Source: Enoplolaimus lenunculus
Taxonomy: Eukaryota; Nematoda; Enoplea; Enoplida; Thoracostomopsidae
Assembly (NCBI GenBank): GCA_030248215.1
Contig: JASANG010001355.1
Span: 44,805-108,804, forward strand
DNA: 64,000 nt
Direction: 5' to 3'
Shown here: positions 1 through 12,463 of the stretch, one piece after another
Layout of the letters: each line of letters opens with the position of its first letter
How positions within the stretch are numbered: position 1 is the stretch's first letter
The notes under the pieces: generated by a model
What the model was told of the DNA's origin: nothing
What the model saw: only the letters and a program-made list of their open reading frames with translations
The model's database searches: none
Program-made: the position numbers and the translations under genes

Positions 1-926
1 TGTAAGATTCTTTGCTTCAAAGGGAAGTGACTTTTCACCGCTGTCACCCACCCGCATCCGCTCCCGATAAATGTCATGGGAACGGATAAGTTACGGACTA
101 CGCGCACTCGCAGTAACGGATCCAAAAAATTTTGATGGGATTGTCGGACTTTCTTTTACCGTAGTTTTAGTATTAAATCGCTTTTCAACCGTGTCAAAAT
201 ATTTTTCGATAATGGATTGGGTGGGCTAGACCTTTCAGTCTCTTTCTGGGTACTCGCAGGAAATGACTAATATTTGGACAGTTGTCGTTTTTGCAATCTT
301 TGTTTGGGCAATTTTCACGTTTGGGCAGTTGTCGTTGACGCATATTTTCCCGTTTGGAAAATGTCGTTAGGGCAATCATTGTAGACCCATCTTAAAGAAT
401 TCACTCGTATGTCTGTTTTTGGTCTTTTTCGTTATCCTTTTTCCACTAGCCATTGTTTGTCCAAGAAGGTAGAATTTTCAAAAATTTTGAATATTTGAGC
501 GTTTCATGACTTCACCTAATCATACCCAAACATAAATTTTTGAAAAATTCGATTGATTTCCATGCCCCGGGACCAGAAATAAATTTTTAGCGGACATATA
601 CGTAATTTGTTTGTTCTTCGATGCAGGGTATGAAGTTACAGTCACATTGTGATAAATTTTCCGCAACTGAACAAAATACTTGGTGGGTTACAGTGAAATA
701 ACGGAAGATTTCTTCTTTTACCCCGTCTCCATTACCGCTTTAAGGGGCAGCTTGTTTGAAAATGTTTTAGCGTTTGCGATTCTGGATCTTATGTTTCATT
801 GAATATGGATCTCAACATTTCAATATTTATATATTTCTATCGTCTGCGTAAGAGTTGGCCTGCTGTCAACGGCTATAGTTTCACTTCTATACCATACTTT
901 GAAGAGCTTTATTTTGACTATTTAAG
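1..926. other. Upstream intron sequence, no exon recognised
   Basis: This stretch precedes the first visible NAA15 exon and should be intron, because residues N-terminal to that exon in the family (the first TPR repeats) are missing. I find no segment here that translates into them. Around 270-360 there are short degenerate repeats of GGGCAATTTTC and GGGCAGTTGTCG type, about 20 bp apart. Nothing else is supported. Confidence 0.5.
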
Positions 927-3900
927 ACAAAGGTTTTCGACTACGAGCATAGCGAACTGCTTCTATATCAGAATATGGTTTATCGTGAGGCCGGCATGTA
1001 CGACATCGCTTTAAAACATCTGCTTGATAATAGACAAAACATCTTTGATAAACTGGCAACAGCGGAACTAGAAGGTATATACTTTCTCGAAGTTTAACCA
1101 CAAACGCCAAAGTTATATTTTGAGCCGGACGCACTGGCGGTAAAATTGTTTTCGTTTAATCAATCTCTTAATATACGCTATGGTATGTGAGTGCAGTTTA
1201 CCAGTGAAATATTTATCGTGCGCATATTTTCGGTGTAATGTTAACATTTTTCGATCGCCAAAAATTTATGTATGTGCGCTAAAAATAGGTGCAGCAGGGC
1301 AATCGTGAGTGTCTCAGGGTAATCATATGGTAAAAATGCACGAAAATCCTGAATGAAATTTTTCGAAAGATTTGTAACAAAATTGTATTGAATTCAGGGC
1401 GGTATACAACACTGCGAAAAACATTGCATTTACATTATTTGTTTGTGTGTAGTATTTTTAATAGTGTCCCGCTCTCTTATTTATTAGCGCTGTTGATTTA
1501 TTCTTGTGTTTAGCTGAGCTCCGCGTCAAATTGGACCAGCGAGTGAATGCGGCATCGCTGTACATGCAACTTATAGACCGAAACCCAGAAAATAGTCATT
1601 ATTTTGAGTGTCTCGAAATGTGCCTAAATGAGCGTATGTACTTTCTATGCTTTTACTCCGTAATTTTCTATAATCAGTATTGTGGGTTTATGTTCGTTAA
1701 CAAAAAATATATTAATATGATGTTTGTATTAGATTGAATCCATGTGTTCCGGTTGTTCGGTGTATGTTTACCTAAAAATCCAGGATCCGGTTCAGGTCCC
1801 GGTCTTGGCTTTGAGAACTTCCGATTCCGGAGGTTCTCAACAAAAGCTTCGGGTCCAGGAATAGCAAACATACAGGGATGAAAACGATTTATTCCAAATG
1901 TATGTATGGAAACGGTAGCTATCCAAAATAAGCACTGACGTCGCGCTTGCACAAGAGTACAATATGATTACGACGAACTTACACTTTTTCGGTGTCAGGG
2001 ACTGTTTTGAAATTGTCATTGTCGAGATCATGATGTTTGGGACCTGCTGCTCGGTCGACCTCGGTTCCTCTCAACGAGAAAACTTGGATCCGCCACGGGC
2101 CCAATAGCATAGGCGTAACCATGGGGTAGAGCTCTGTGGTGTCTATCATACGTTGATCCCACTTTTTGGGGCTTACGCATGCTTGTGTTCCGGATATTCA
2201 GTTCCGGTTTACAATCCGGCAAAAACCCCTTCATCTACATCCGGTATCAGTATTCGATACAAAGACACCGGATACCAGATAATTGCGGTTGTAATCCGGA
2301 ATATCATAAAACTGCTTTTTACGTGTAGAAATACTACACATTTTGCTGCGACTGCATTTCCGGGCAAGTCAAGAAGGTTAAGATTTTCATAAAATAGAGT
2401 GAAATTAAAAAAATCCAAGCTATGAATATACTTTTAATTCAGTAAACACATACTTTAGCACGACTCTAATACTAACAGCGGTAGAGAAATTTAGATCCTA
2501 TATATGGTTACTGGTTCTGGTAATAATTAATAATATACTATCCGGCTGCGATTCCGCTATCCAGTAAAATTAAGGACTAGTCGAGCGTGATAAACGCAAA
2601 ATCTACATTTTAAAGTTTTGTTCTATAACATTTTGCGTGTTTTATGTCATAAAGTTTACGACTAAGTTCAAGTTTATGTTGTGAAACTTTACGAGTCCGG
2701 ATTTCGACATGTACAGTTCCGGGTTTTGTTCAGTGTTTTAGGTTTGGGAAATTCTGGGACGGGTGTTTATTTTACCTGTTGCAACTTTAGATATATACTG
2801 ATTGTTTTTTACATAAAAGCACTAATGTATTCAATGGTTCCATAAAATAAATTGCAATTGTAAACAAACATTTTCGCAGTAATTTTAGTGTCTGTGGTGT
2901 TTGTGATCAACGAACATCATTTATTGATATTAAAGCAACATATAAATTGGAACAATTCGAACGTTTTTAGGATATGACTAACTTGGGGTTTTGTTGAATT
3001 GAGCTGACGACACATGGAATTGGTTGTGGAGCAGTGGTGCTTCAACGAGCAGTGTTACGAAATATGCTAAGAAGTGTATTATTTTTTAAATAATCTGAAC
3101 AAATGCATTCGGACCAATTTTTTGTCTTAGAATTACAGAGGGAAGCAGTGAATACCAGTTGAACGAACGATTGTCACGTTACGTTATGTTCTGTCAGAAG
3201 CACCCGAAGGCGCTAGTGCCTAAGCGCTTGCCGCTCAATTTTTGCACCGGTATATCAGTGTTTGGAATTTCTTGTGTATAAGCTGGTGTCTATCGACCGC
3301 AAATCAATTATAAATTAATTTAATCTCAGGTTACCTTAATGCTCAATTTACAATTTTCATCTATTATTTGAAGCAAAGTTTGCTAAAATGATCACAGAGT
3401 ATTTTCTATACATCTTATTTTTACAAGGTAATGCGACCCAATGTAATGACTACCTTTGTGTTCGACCTGCTTGAGACATGTTAGTACTTAATAGTAATAA
3501 GTGCAATTTTAATGTTATAGTAATTTATTGTGTGTCATGCAAAACGGAAGTACGTATTTGCCTTTTGCAACCAATTCTTCTGGATTAGTGCGAGAATGGG
3601 CAACTTATGGCTACCGAGAATATAATTTCAAAATTATATAACCTTACCGTCACACTATACTTGTTGATCTAAGAATTTGGCATTGTACTGTTAGGGCAGG
3701 ATTAGCCAGAGATAAAAGCTTGCTATTCCAACTAACCTGATTTGTCGATCTTTGTGTCACGGCTAGAAAAGGTATTGTTAACGACGCATTATGCTACCAG
3801 GTGCTAAGTTCAAGCAAACACTGATTGAATATGTGAAACCGTTGCTGCGAAAAGGTGTGCCTCCGTTATTTATGGACTTAAAGCCGCTTTACAAGGATGC

Positions 3901-6900
3901 AACCAAGGTAATATTTAATGTTTTTTAACTAAATACAAACGCATAATTAGTGTAAATAGTATGTGCCACATTGGAAGGATGACGTCGTAATACGTTGAAA
4001 TACCTTGGTTGTTTGAGGCACAAGAATTTTGGTTTACGAACGCGCTTTCGTTTATAATTTATCACTGCTGATACTTTGTCTGTATTGATTTAGGCTTCAA
4101 TTATTGAAGATACAATGCTCGAGCTTAAATCAAGTTTGGAAACCACTAAGAAGTTTCCTGCAGGCTCAGGTATTTTAGGCTTTATATGTGCATTTGGCAT
4201 GGCAACCCCAATTAATACTCCTTGATTTATCTTTTTAACCACAGTCAGATATTCAATCAGTAATGGAAGTGAGTGTGAGCCGCTTGCCGTATCGACATAT
4301 AGCGCATTTTACACATCATTCAACTTGCAGATAGCATTTAACTTTGTGCGTTTCAGTTTACTTGAAGCATTGTTTTTGGATAAAACTAATACCTGTATAA
4401 TTGCATATTATGGATTGATAAACGTTCAAAATTAAGAGATATACATAATTGTAGGTATATACTGTCAGAAATTTATAAATTATGTAGAAATTTTATGAGT
4501 AAAAATGGAATTGTTATTAAGAGAAAGTTAATGCTGCATTCTTTTTATCTTGAGCTCTTTGTATTTGATCGGCTATACCAGAAATAAAATACTGATTGAG
4601 CATATTTTAATAACGGCAACGCTATAATAATATTTTCTTGTTTCTTAAATCATTTAAAAATCATTGGTAGGTGAAGGACATATACTATTATTCTGCAATG
4701 TCGGTTTCAGACACCGCGAATCCATGTCCTGACAGAAATTTAGAATCAGAAGATACGGACTGTAATGAGCAAGAAGCTCCTACTGTCATTTTGTGGCTGT
4801 AATTTTTTCTTGCCCAACATTACGACATGTTAGCGCAGTACGACACTGCTCTGAAGTACATCGACGAAGCTATTTCGCACACTCCAACGCTAATTGAACT
4901 ATTTATTGTGAAAGCTAAGATATATAAGGTAGATTTACGATACTGAACAAACCGACAGTTTTTGTAACGCTAATATTTTCTTTGTGTAAATCAAAGAATT
5001 TATTTGAAAATATACTTTTGTTTTCTCGTTTGTTATTACTTTGTGGTTGGCGATACTATTGGTGCTCTAAGAATCGTAATTAATAAATATAATTATACGT
5101 GGTCGCTTTATTTATTGCAAAACCCGATGAAACGAAACGTTTGGCAAATTGTCAGCGCTCGCATCGGAATTAAGCTAATTGGTTTGGAACAAAACAAGTC
5201 AGCTTTTGTTTTATAGCATGCTGGCAATCCGTTAGAAGCAGTAAGATGGTTAGACGAAGCACAAAGCCTTGACACTGCTGATCGTTATGTGAATTCAAAG
5301 TGTGCAAAGTATATGCTTCGAGCTGGGATGATTGAACAAGCGGAAACGATGTGTGCGAAATTTGCCAGGGTAATTTATATTTGTAACAAATCTATACGTT
5401 ATTTCGCTTGGTCGTCTAGTAACTTTGCTCCGCTGTTGATACAGATACTTTTCATTAAAGCAACGGCGGTTTCGCAACATTGCTCCGCTGTTGATGTAAA
5501 TACATTTCAATAAAGCAACGGCGGCTTCAGTCTTGTTAACCGATTAATTAAATTTTTTACAAGGATTGATTGCTTTTCGTTCTGGTACGCTTTCCTATTT
5601 TAGGAAGGTGTTTCGGCTATGGAATGTTTGAACGAAATGCAGTGTATGTGGTTCCAAACCGAATGTGCGGAAGCATATAGGCACACCGGTCAGCTAGGAC
5701 AGTCACTAAAGAAATGTCACGAAGTTGAAAGGGTAACGTAAATATAGGTTGTGTGTGGATATTTTAACGGCATTATAGAGTTGCAGTTTTGTACATGAGT
5801 TCGTTTTCAATTCCGTATTTACTAATAGATTTTATGTTTCAATGAGTCGCGATTTACGATTTCTACGAAGAAATCTTAAAAAATATGAGTGCATTTGTTG
5901 AGAGTCTGGGAGTCGCACTGTATAAAAGGTCGAGTGTCGTTGTTTCAGAAATGATTTGAAGATGCGCATCTTATCTAAGTGCACACTTCTCATCTGCTAC
6001 CTCTCATAGTGTGACAGAAAGTTATTTTAGCACAAGTTTTTTGTTTATAGCACTTTGCTGAAATAGTAGAAGATCAGTTCGATTTTCATACATATTGTAT
6101 ACGAAAAATGACGTTGGTTGCGTATATACGCTTACTTCGCCTCGAGGATAAGCTGCGAGAGCATTCGTTTTATTACAAAGCGGCTAAATGCGCTATTAAG
6201 GTAAACTTATAGTATTTAAACATTTATTCATTATTGCTCATTAGTAGTTGCTTTTGTTTTTGTTATGTTCGCCGTTTGTTTCTGTCAGAAATATACAGTA
6301 TCACTGCCTTCTCCACAGCTTGAAAATTTCCGCCGGGGGGCGTTTCCTGGTAATGCCCCCAGGAGTTTCCTGGGGGGCAGCTGATTTTGCTGGGGGGCAG
6401 TTTTCCTGGGGCCCCCAGATGATCTGGGGGGTCCTGGGGGGCAGACTTAAAATTTTGCAAACCGACTTTTTGGACCATTTTTTTCATTCTAGACCGTGTT
6501 TCCAACTCAACGTAAGATTACTCATCGCTCAACATGACAAAAATTTCTCGCAAACGCTAATAACAATAATTTTGACTAATATTATGTATATACTGACAAC
6601 TTAACCAGAAGTTGAAAGCAGCACAATTATATAAAATATAGATAATGTATAATTGAAACTGTGATTAATATATATTTTGTATATTAGTCACAGCTTCAAT
6701 TTATCATAAGGCTCAGGCGGGTTGAACTTGCTGCTGCAAGGTACTTTCGAATGCTGTATGCCCTGAAACGGTCTTTATATAATTGTGCTTTTTCAGTTCA
6801 TTATTTAATTGTATTAGTTACTACGGGTATTTGTAACGCTATTAAAAATTATGAGTACTCAGCGTAATATAAAATCATATTTTGCTGAATGTTACGCCTC

Positions 6901-9900
6901 AAAACAAGTCCAGGTCTTTACGTTTTAACATTGAAAATTTTTGACCTAGAAAAGTCCTGGGGGCCCCCAGCAAAAAAAATTGGTGGGGGGCGGCCGAAAA
7001 TTCGCCGGGGGCCTTTCCTGGGGGCGGCAAAATTTTCGCCGGGGGAAAATGAAAATTTCGAAAAGTGCTGGCCCCCCCCCGCTGTGGAGAAGCCAGAGTA
7101 TCCTTTTTGTTATTGCACCTGCTAAACTGATGTCTGTTTTGCTCAACTACACCATTTTAAAATAGTCGGTATATGCACTGTTTCAGATATATCTTCACTT
7201 GCATGATCATCCAAGTAGTGCCAACGAAAGTGCCAATCTTGGTAAGTTTCCGGATAAACCCCACTTCAAAACGCGCGGCACAGATTCAACGGCATTGTTT
7301 AATATCATAGTGTAGTTGTTGTGCCAAATAGTATGGTAGCGTATTGTGTAGAATGCGAAATATTTAACATTCAGCTGAATAGTTTACAATGACAAATATC
7401 AAATTAGCTTCTGTTGTAACGTTTTCGTATTCCCATTCGATATAGTGAGAATTGGTTAACAACATTGTTTAGATAAACAACTTTCTAAAAAAGCTAAAAA
7501 ACACCAGCGTCGAAAACAAGCAGCAAAAGCTGCGAAAGAACATAGTGATCATCAGCAACCACAAAATATTAAGGAGTTTGATAAGATTAAATCCCGTCAA
7601 CAGCAGCAGCAAACCGGTGTAAACAAGCCTGACAGTACAACGGCCGCAGAAAGTGCTGATGATACGCCTAGTTTGCCTGTGCTTGATCCTGAAAAACTAG
7701 TCACCGTAAGTAGTAATCGTTATAGCAAAACGGCATGGGAGTAGTACTGCTATATTCTCAATCAATATTTCTCGAATCTGAAATTTGTGTGTTGTTTGAG
7801 GCAAAAGTTTCTTTGAATGAATAAATTGTTTTTAAACAAAGTATTACCGCTTTGTATACTTTAGATATCAGAGCCAAGAATTATTTTGTAGCTTTCACGC
7901 TAATTTTTTAAATAAAGTATTGAAGCAGGATGTCAAACCACTTACAACGGGAAGCAGGATGTCAAACAACTTAGATTCAGAGCCAAAAACTATTTGTGTA
8001 GCGTTCACTTACAGCCAACACAGAAGCCTGTATGTGGTTTTTGATTTTTCAGGTTGAATGTCCAATTGAAGAAGCAGCAAAATTTTTGCGTCCCTTGTTG
8101 AGTTTACGTTGCGATGAAATATTAGCATATGTTCTTGGATTTGAAATATATCTTAGAAAGGGTTGGTGAAATTATTATTGTTATGTGTTGGAATAGTGGT
8201 TCAGTTTTGATCTAAAAGAACTTGCTGAAGTTCGAAAGTTTGTCCTGGTGGGAGCTACGCGTTGTTTGTATGTAAGTTACTACTGAATAGCCTTAGTAAA
8301 GATTTGCGTTCCGACCGCTGTTTCAAGGTGTTCCACTAAAATTATTTCCGATCACCTCATGTTCCTATGCTGATGAATTGCATTTTGATATTGTGAGCTG
8401 TAGTTTATTTCACCCACAATGCTTTATTCTCGCTTTGGTATTTTTTGTTTTGCAGCTAAAGTTTTGCTCATGATTCAGTGTTTGGAAGCGGCAGTTCGCA
8501 TTGATCCAGAACATCCACAGCTGCATGTTTGCAAAGTGAAATTTCTTAAATACAGTGAGCACAATCAATATTTTCATGATTTAAATCAGTTTATGGCGAG
8601 ATCGTTGAACCCGCAGCCAGACATGGAGCTTAAACGTTTACAGTATATAGAACAATTGTAGTTAAAGTTTGCGCAGTTGCGTAGGTCGGTTGTTACTAAA
8701 CAAGCAAACTGTTAATTCGGAATCGAAATTGCAACAGTAAATTTATACCGAAATCGAATCATGGGTTACAATAACGCTGGAAAACCTGACAGATAACTAG
8801 TGATCTTTAAGGGCGCTGCAATCAGGGTGCAACCGGAATTAGAATTTACTGGAACCGGAATTTACAAAATAATCGGAACCGGAAAATGAAAAATACATGC
8901 CAACGAAAAATTCGTTTTTATGTTTTTTATTGCAATATTATTATTAAAATAACGCTAGTTGGAGGTAGGTATTCACTTTTTCTGCTGTATTTTAGACTTT
9001 CATAATCCACGGAAGCGAAATCTGTCTTTGATAGTTTATTTTCGGCGATTGTTAAGGTTTATATACTATACGAATCAAATTATTTAATTTTTATCGTCAT
9101 TTTGTTGTAAAATATCTTAATTTCCACCTACCAAATTTTAATACTGGAATTTTGAATTATGATAAAAATTTGCCGGGACCGGAAGGTGAAAAAACGCCGG
9201 AACCGGAACAGGAACCGAAATTCCGGTTGCACCCTGACTGCAATATTTAAGCGAATTTCAATTCTTAAACCTAAGGTTAAACTTCAGCGTACTAAAACTA
9301 TGCCCATGCCTAAGCGAAATTACGTAATAGCCTCAATCCTATGTAGGAATTGGAGTCTCGGTTAAAACTGAGACCAGAGACCGAGACCGGTCATGAAAAG
9401 TCGAATTCTCGGTCAATTTTTCAGCATCACCGACAAACAATTAAAATGTTCACAATAGATTAGTTCTAATCTTTTTTTCGTAGTTTTATGTTTTTCATAG
9501 TTTTTTGTGTTTTTCAGAATATCTGCATGTAATTACTCCGTGCAGAGTATGAAATTCATAGATTCACAGCGAAACTTTATTTATCTATCAGGCATCACTT
9601 ACTTCAACACTACAGCCATTTATTTGTCGAATCCTCGCCTTTTGATCTCGGTCCAAAATACCTAGACTCGAAAAACTGAGACCTGTCAAATACCGTTACT
9701 TGCCGAAGCCGAGGCTCTCAGCCCTGATCCTAAGCCACTTATATTTGATGTACATATGAAAACTGAATGCGCTTAAAAGTAATAGGGTCCAAAGATTTAT
9801 TGTAACTGAACGCAACGCTACCAAACCGTAGAATTGTGGCATAGAGTCGTTGTTAAGGTGTTAACAATTTATTGGCGTGAGATGTTAAGCTTTGTTTCGT

Positions 9901-11931
9901 TTGGATAGCTTAGGCCTTTGAATGAAGAGTTGTTAGCTACGTTCTGATATTTGTATGCCATCTAGCATTAGATTTGAATTAAATGTCCAGCTGCGGCCGT
10001 ATATTAGATTATCCTAGTCCGGCATTTTTTGGTATCCGGTCGCACCCTAATGCGCTCTGAGAATTGATTTATGCCCCGATTGTTATGAAACCTAAGAGAA
10101 CTCAAGAAAAATATTGCACATAGTCACAAATAATGCAGGTTAGAAGCGATAAATTTGCGATTCTGATTCTGATTATACGTGTAATTTCAACGGAGCTGGA
10201 CTTAAATCGGAACTTTAATTGAAATTGGAATTCCTGTTACAGCGTGCTGCTTAACAGAAATTAGTATTACAGGTTGTGCATACTGTTTTAATTATAGTTT
10301 CTCGAATTAACTTCCACGACACAATCGGCGAATTGGTAGCGGAGTTTACAACTCGACTTGTCAGTAGTGGCACCAACGGAAATAATACCGCATCACCGGT
10401 GTCGTTAGATCCATTTGAATTAAATCGTGTATACTTACAGTCTCACAGGCACTCATATCCTCACATATTAGCTGGTAGGTGGATTTTTATTTACACTGCT
10501 GTGTTGTTGCTTTTCATCTGAAACTCAACGCTAGTTGCCGTAGTGCTAATTAATTTTGGTTTCAGGATGGTTCTTGTTCAGGGCTTCTTACGTTTTTTGT
10601 GCGTTTTGACGCACTCATTTTAAAAAATGCGCTGAACGTTTAAAACACACCTTCTTTCGACTTAAACATTTTAATGTTGTAAGACCCTACTTTTGGAGGT
10701 GACAGTATGTGTTTCAATGTTCTAGAAAATGCAACGAAATTTTTTTAAAACGGATAGTTAGTGTTAATATGGTATTTATTTAAAACACTTTCATACTTTC
10801 CATAAGATTTAGCATCTGATGTATTCACATTTCTACAAACTCTATGCCAGAGCCATTGTTTTGATGGTCTTTTGATTAGTTGAAAAGGTTAAATAAAATT
10901 TTGTAGTTGCTCAATCGATGTTCTACTTGGATGAATCGCAAAGCGAAGCAGCCGTCAATTTGGTATTAGAAGCTGATGATAGTTGTTCTGGGTTTCACTG
11001 GAAGGTAGATAATGCCAGCAAATTTTTCAATAAACATAAACAATTACCAACGAAATTAATCGTATGTTACTACGATTTTGCTAATTTAAATATGCTAAAC
11101 CTCAAAAATTTGCTTTTACTTTCTTTTTAGTTTCTTTTTATTCTTCCATCTTAACATGTCGAAAATTGTTCAAAAGTACTAATCAAGCTAACTGAACGGT
11201 GCTACTTTGCCAAAAATAATACATGGACCGGAAACATATCCCAGGCTGTATCATGTTGTTAGGTTGATACGGGCGGAATTTTAGCTGCATTCAGTTTTTT
11301 GAATTTTATAACTAGGCAATGTTCCATATACGCTTGAAAGTTTCTTGCTATCGACGTATAATTTTCCATTAATAGAAAGGTCTTGTTGTATCTTGTATTT
11401 TAATTGTTTCAGTCTTGCCTGTGGGTGTTGGAAAGCTTGAAGTCTGGCAAACTTGGTCCTATGGGTTGTTCTCCGTCGGTTATCGAACAGTTTTGTGCAT
11501 TCGCACTAAAACACTTTCCACTTGCGCGTAACCATTGGTTTGCAGGAGTTCCAGATTCGGTTTCAATGCAATCGCGCAGTCAAGAAAATCATTTAAATTC
11601 AACGCCTCTGCCCAAAGTTGATAGTTTAACGTTAGATAGCGACAGTGCGCTTGCAACACATAATAACGATAAGACCTATATTTCGAACGAAGCCGTGCTA
11701 ACTAATGCATCAACGCCGATTGAAAATATTTTAACTCGAAATCAAAATTACACTCAAACGGCAGGAAATCAACACAATATTTATTGCGGCGCAGATTTGT
11801 GCTCAAAGGTCGTTGATGGTGAGAATGAATTACCGCCAACAGCAAACAATAGCTATGCTGAGTGCTGTGATGGTTTTACTGAATCAAGTGTCATCAGCAC
11901 AGAAAATGGTACAACAGATAGTTTGAACTAG
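927..11931 (+). CDS. NatA acetyltransferase auxiliary subunit NAA15/NAA16, 3' part of gene, 16 exons
   Basis: This encodes the TPR-superhelix subunit that wraps the NAA10 catalytic subunit and docks NatA on the ribosome for co-translational N-terminal acetylation. Exons: 927-1074, 1514-1633, 3139-3249, 3801-3907, 4094-4169, 4711-4928, 5217-5369, 5604-5732, 6051-6200, 7187-7241, 7473-7705, 8053-8161, 8456-8554, 10298-10474, 10907-11004, 11413-11931. All introns are GT..AG and the phases join exactly (834 codons including the stop). Diagnostic segments match animal NAA15: [69 protein letters not shown] and the lysine-rich helix in exon 7473-7705. The last exon ends in a Ser/Thr/Asn-rich tail of about 130 residues not seen in vertebrate NAA15. 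The 5' end is outside the window. Codon 218 of the visible frame is TAA (4800-4802), so the gene is either interrupted, edited or mis-sequenced. NAA15 and NAA16 cannot be told apart here; invertebrates usually have one gene. Confidence 0.93.
1740..3138. repeat. Intron with fragments of CCGG-rich repeats
   Basis: The intron between the second and third visible NAA15 exons holds degenerate CCGGTTCC, CGGATATTC and CCGGATACC motifs at about 1790-1860 and 2180-2300, resembling the hAT-like families found elsewhere in the window. No intact ends or target duplications are visible, so these are treated as decayed copies. Confidence 0.4.
4711..4928 (+). CDS. NAA15 exon with TPR repeat and internal TAA
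   Basis: The exon follows a TTTCAG acceptor and ends at GTAGAT. Its first third is an acidic linker; then comes the conserved block W-x-x-(Y/F)(Y/F)-LAQHYD followed by a TPR ending in [15 protein letters not shown]. In vertebrates the residue two after the Trp is Gln; here that codon is TAA, one C-to-T change from CAA. No GT..AG pair inside the exon would remove only this codon, because the flanking residues on both sides are conserved and continuous. Confidence 0.9.
4800..4802 (+). other. In-frame TAA stop within conserved NAA15 exon
   Basis: Reading the exon at 4711-4928 in the phase fixed by the preceding exons gives ILWL, then TAA, then FFLAQHYDM. About 615 codons remain open and conserved downstream, in ten more exons with intact splice sites. 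That pattern fits a very recent nonsense change, a sequencing or assembly error, editing or readthrough better than an old pseudogene. Confidence 0.88.
5425..5525 (+). repeat. 55-bp tandem duplication in NAA15 intron
   Basis: Two copies of a unit starting TTGCTCCGCTGTTGAT and containing AAAGCAACGGCGG follow each other with a 55-bp period (starts at 5425 and 5480). The copies differ at a few positions. They lie inside the intron between exons 5217-5369 and 5604-5732 and code for nothing recognisable. Confidence 0.75.
6304..7096. mobile_element. Non-autonomous TIR element with G-tract arms in NAA15 intron
   Basis: The ends CTGCCTTCTCCACAGC (6304) and GCTGTGGAGAAGCCAG (ending 7096) are inverted copies of each other, and AGTATC follows the right end as well as preceding the left (AGTATCA at 6297-6303, AGTATCC at 7097-7103). 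Both subterminal arms are crowded with runs of five or more G or C (6333-6450 and 6955-7080), while the middle is AT-rich. No transposase is encoded. It is a MITE-like element lying between exons 6051-6200 and 7187-7241. Confidence 0.65.
7861..8012 (+). repeat. Local imperfect duplication
   Basis: GAAGCAGGATGTCAAACC and GAAGCAGGATGTCAAACA occur about 30 bases apart (7922 and 7951), and the neighbouring phrase ATCAGAGCCAAGAATTATTT at 7866 recurs in altered form near 7977. This is a small intronic rearrangement with no gene content. Confidence 0.5.
8823..9236. mobile_element. hAT-like MITE, family B (CAGGGTGCAACCGGA ends)
   Basis: The ends CAGGGTGCAACCGGAAT and ATTCCGGTTGCACCCTG are inverted repeats, flanked by GCTGCAAT (8815-8822) and ACTGCAAT (9237-9244), an 8-bp duplication with one mismatch. 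An 8-bp target duplication and a CAG start are typical of hAT transposons. The inside is AT-rich with GGAACCGG repeats near each end and no transposase. It sits in the NAA15 intron 8555-10297. Confidence 0.8.
9344..9726. mobile_element. hAT-like MITE, family C (TAGGAATTGGAGTCTCGG ends)
   Basis: The left end TAGGAATTGGAGTCTCGG and the right end CCGAGGCTCTCAGCCCTG are imperfect inverted repeats. ATCCTATG (9336-9343) and ATCCTAAG (9727-9734) form an 8-bp duplication with one mismatch. GAGACC and CTCGGTC motifs repeat inside. No coding capacity. The flanks contain CCTAAG-type repeats, so it may have landed in an older repeat, in the same NAA15 intron as the family B element. Confidence 0.7.
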
Positions 11932-12342
11932 ACATTGAAAGATTTTATAAGCAAAGCTAAAACATTATACAAAGTTTTGTGTTCACTAAATTATATATAA
12001 TGGTACCTGTTTCAGTTTATGCTTCTCTTGTTGCTGCCCGTGTGTTTGGTTTTGCTGTGGTATTGCATGGTGTAATCAGACAGCCCAAAGTCTTCAAATA
12101 GCGCAATATTATGCCCGAGTTGAATTTAGTTTAAACTTGTAGAAAATCCGTATAGGCTCGAAGCTTAACAAACTTCTGACATGCATTACCTAATTTTTGG
12201 TTTATATCCCACAAAGTTATTGAGTTTGGTGTAAAAAGTTGTTTGTATTCGCGTTATCCTGGCATACTACCATTCGTGTATTCGCGCAATCCTGGGTTTA
12301 TGTCATTTGAAGTTTAGATTAGTTTCGCGTGATTGTGAAACA

Positions 12343-12348
12343 AATAAA
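12343..12348 (+). promoter_or_regulatory. Candidate poly(A) signal for NAA15
   Basis: AATAAA lies about 410 bases after the TAG stop of NAA15 and is the first canonical hexamer I see on the plus strand downstream of it. Assignment rests on position only. Confidence 0.4.
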
Positions 12349-12463
12349 AAGTAGTGTTTTGTTAAGTATCCAAACGTATCTAGCTAGAACCGAGAAATAG
12401 TCTTTCTTCACCTATTGATGTTTTAAGCTTCTATGAAAAATTCCAGTAAAATTAATTGTGTAT

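Noticed and set aside
5004-5513. Independent small genes at 5004-5216 and 5289-5513
   Set aside because: The first is intron sequence plus an acceptor; the second is the NAA15 exon 5217-5369 read on into the intron and the 55-bp duplication.
927-11931. Nuclear genetic code with UAA read as Gln
   Set aside because: Only one internal TAA is seen; the NCX and FkbM genes have many Gln codons, all CAA or CAG, and no TAA. Not excluded, but not supported by this window alone.
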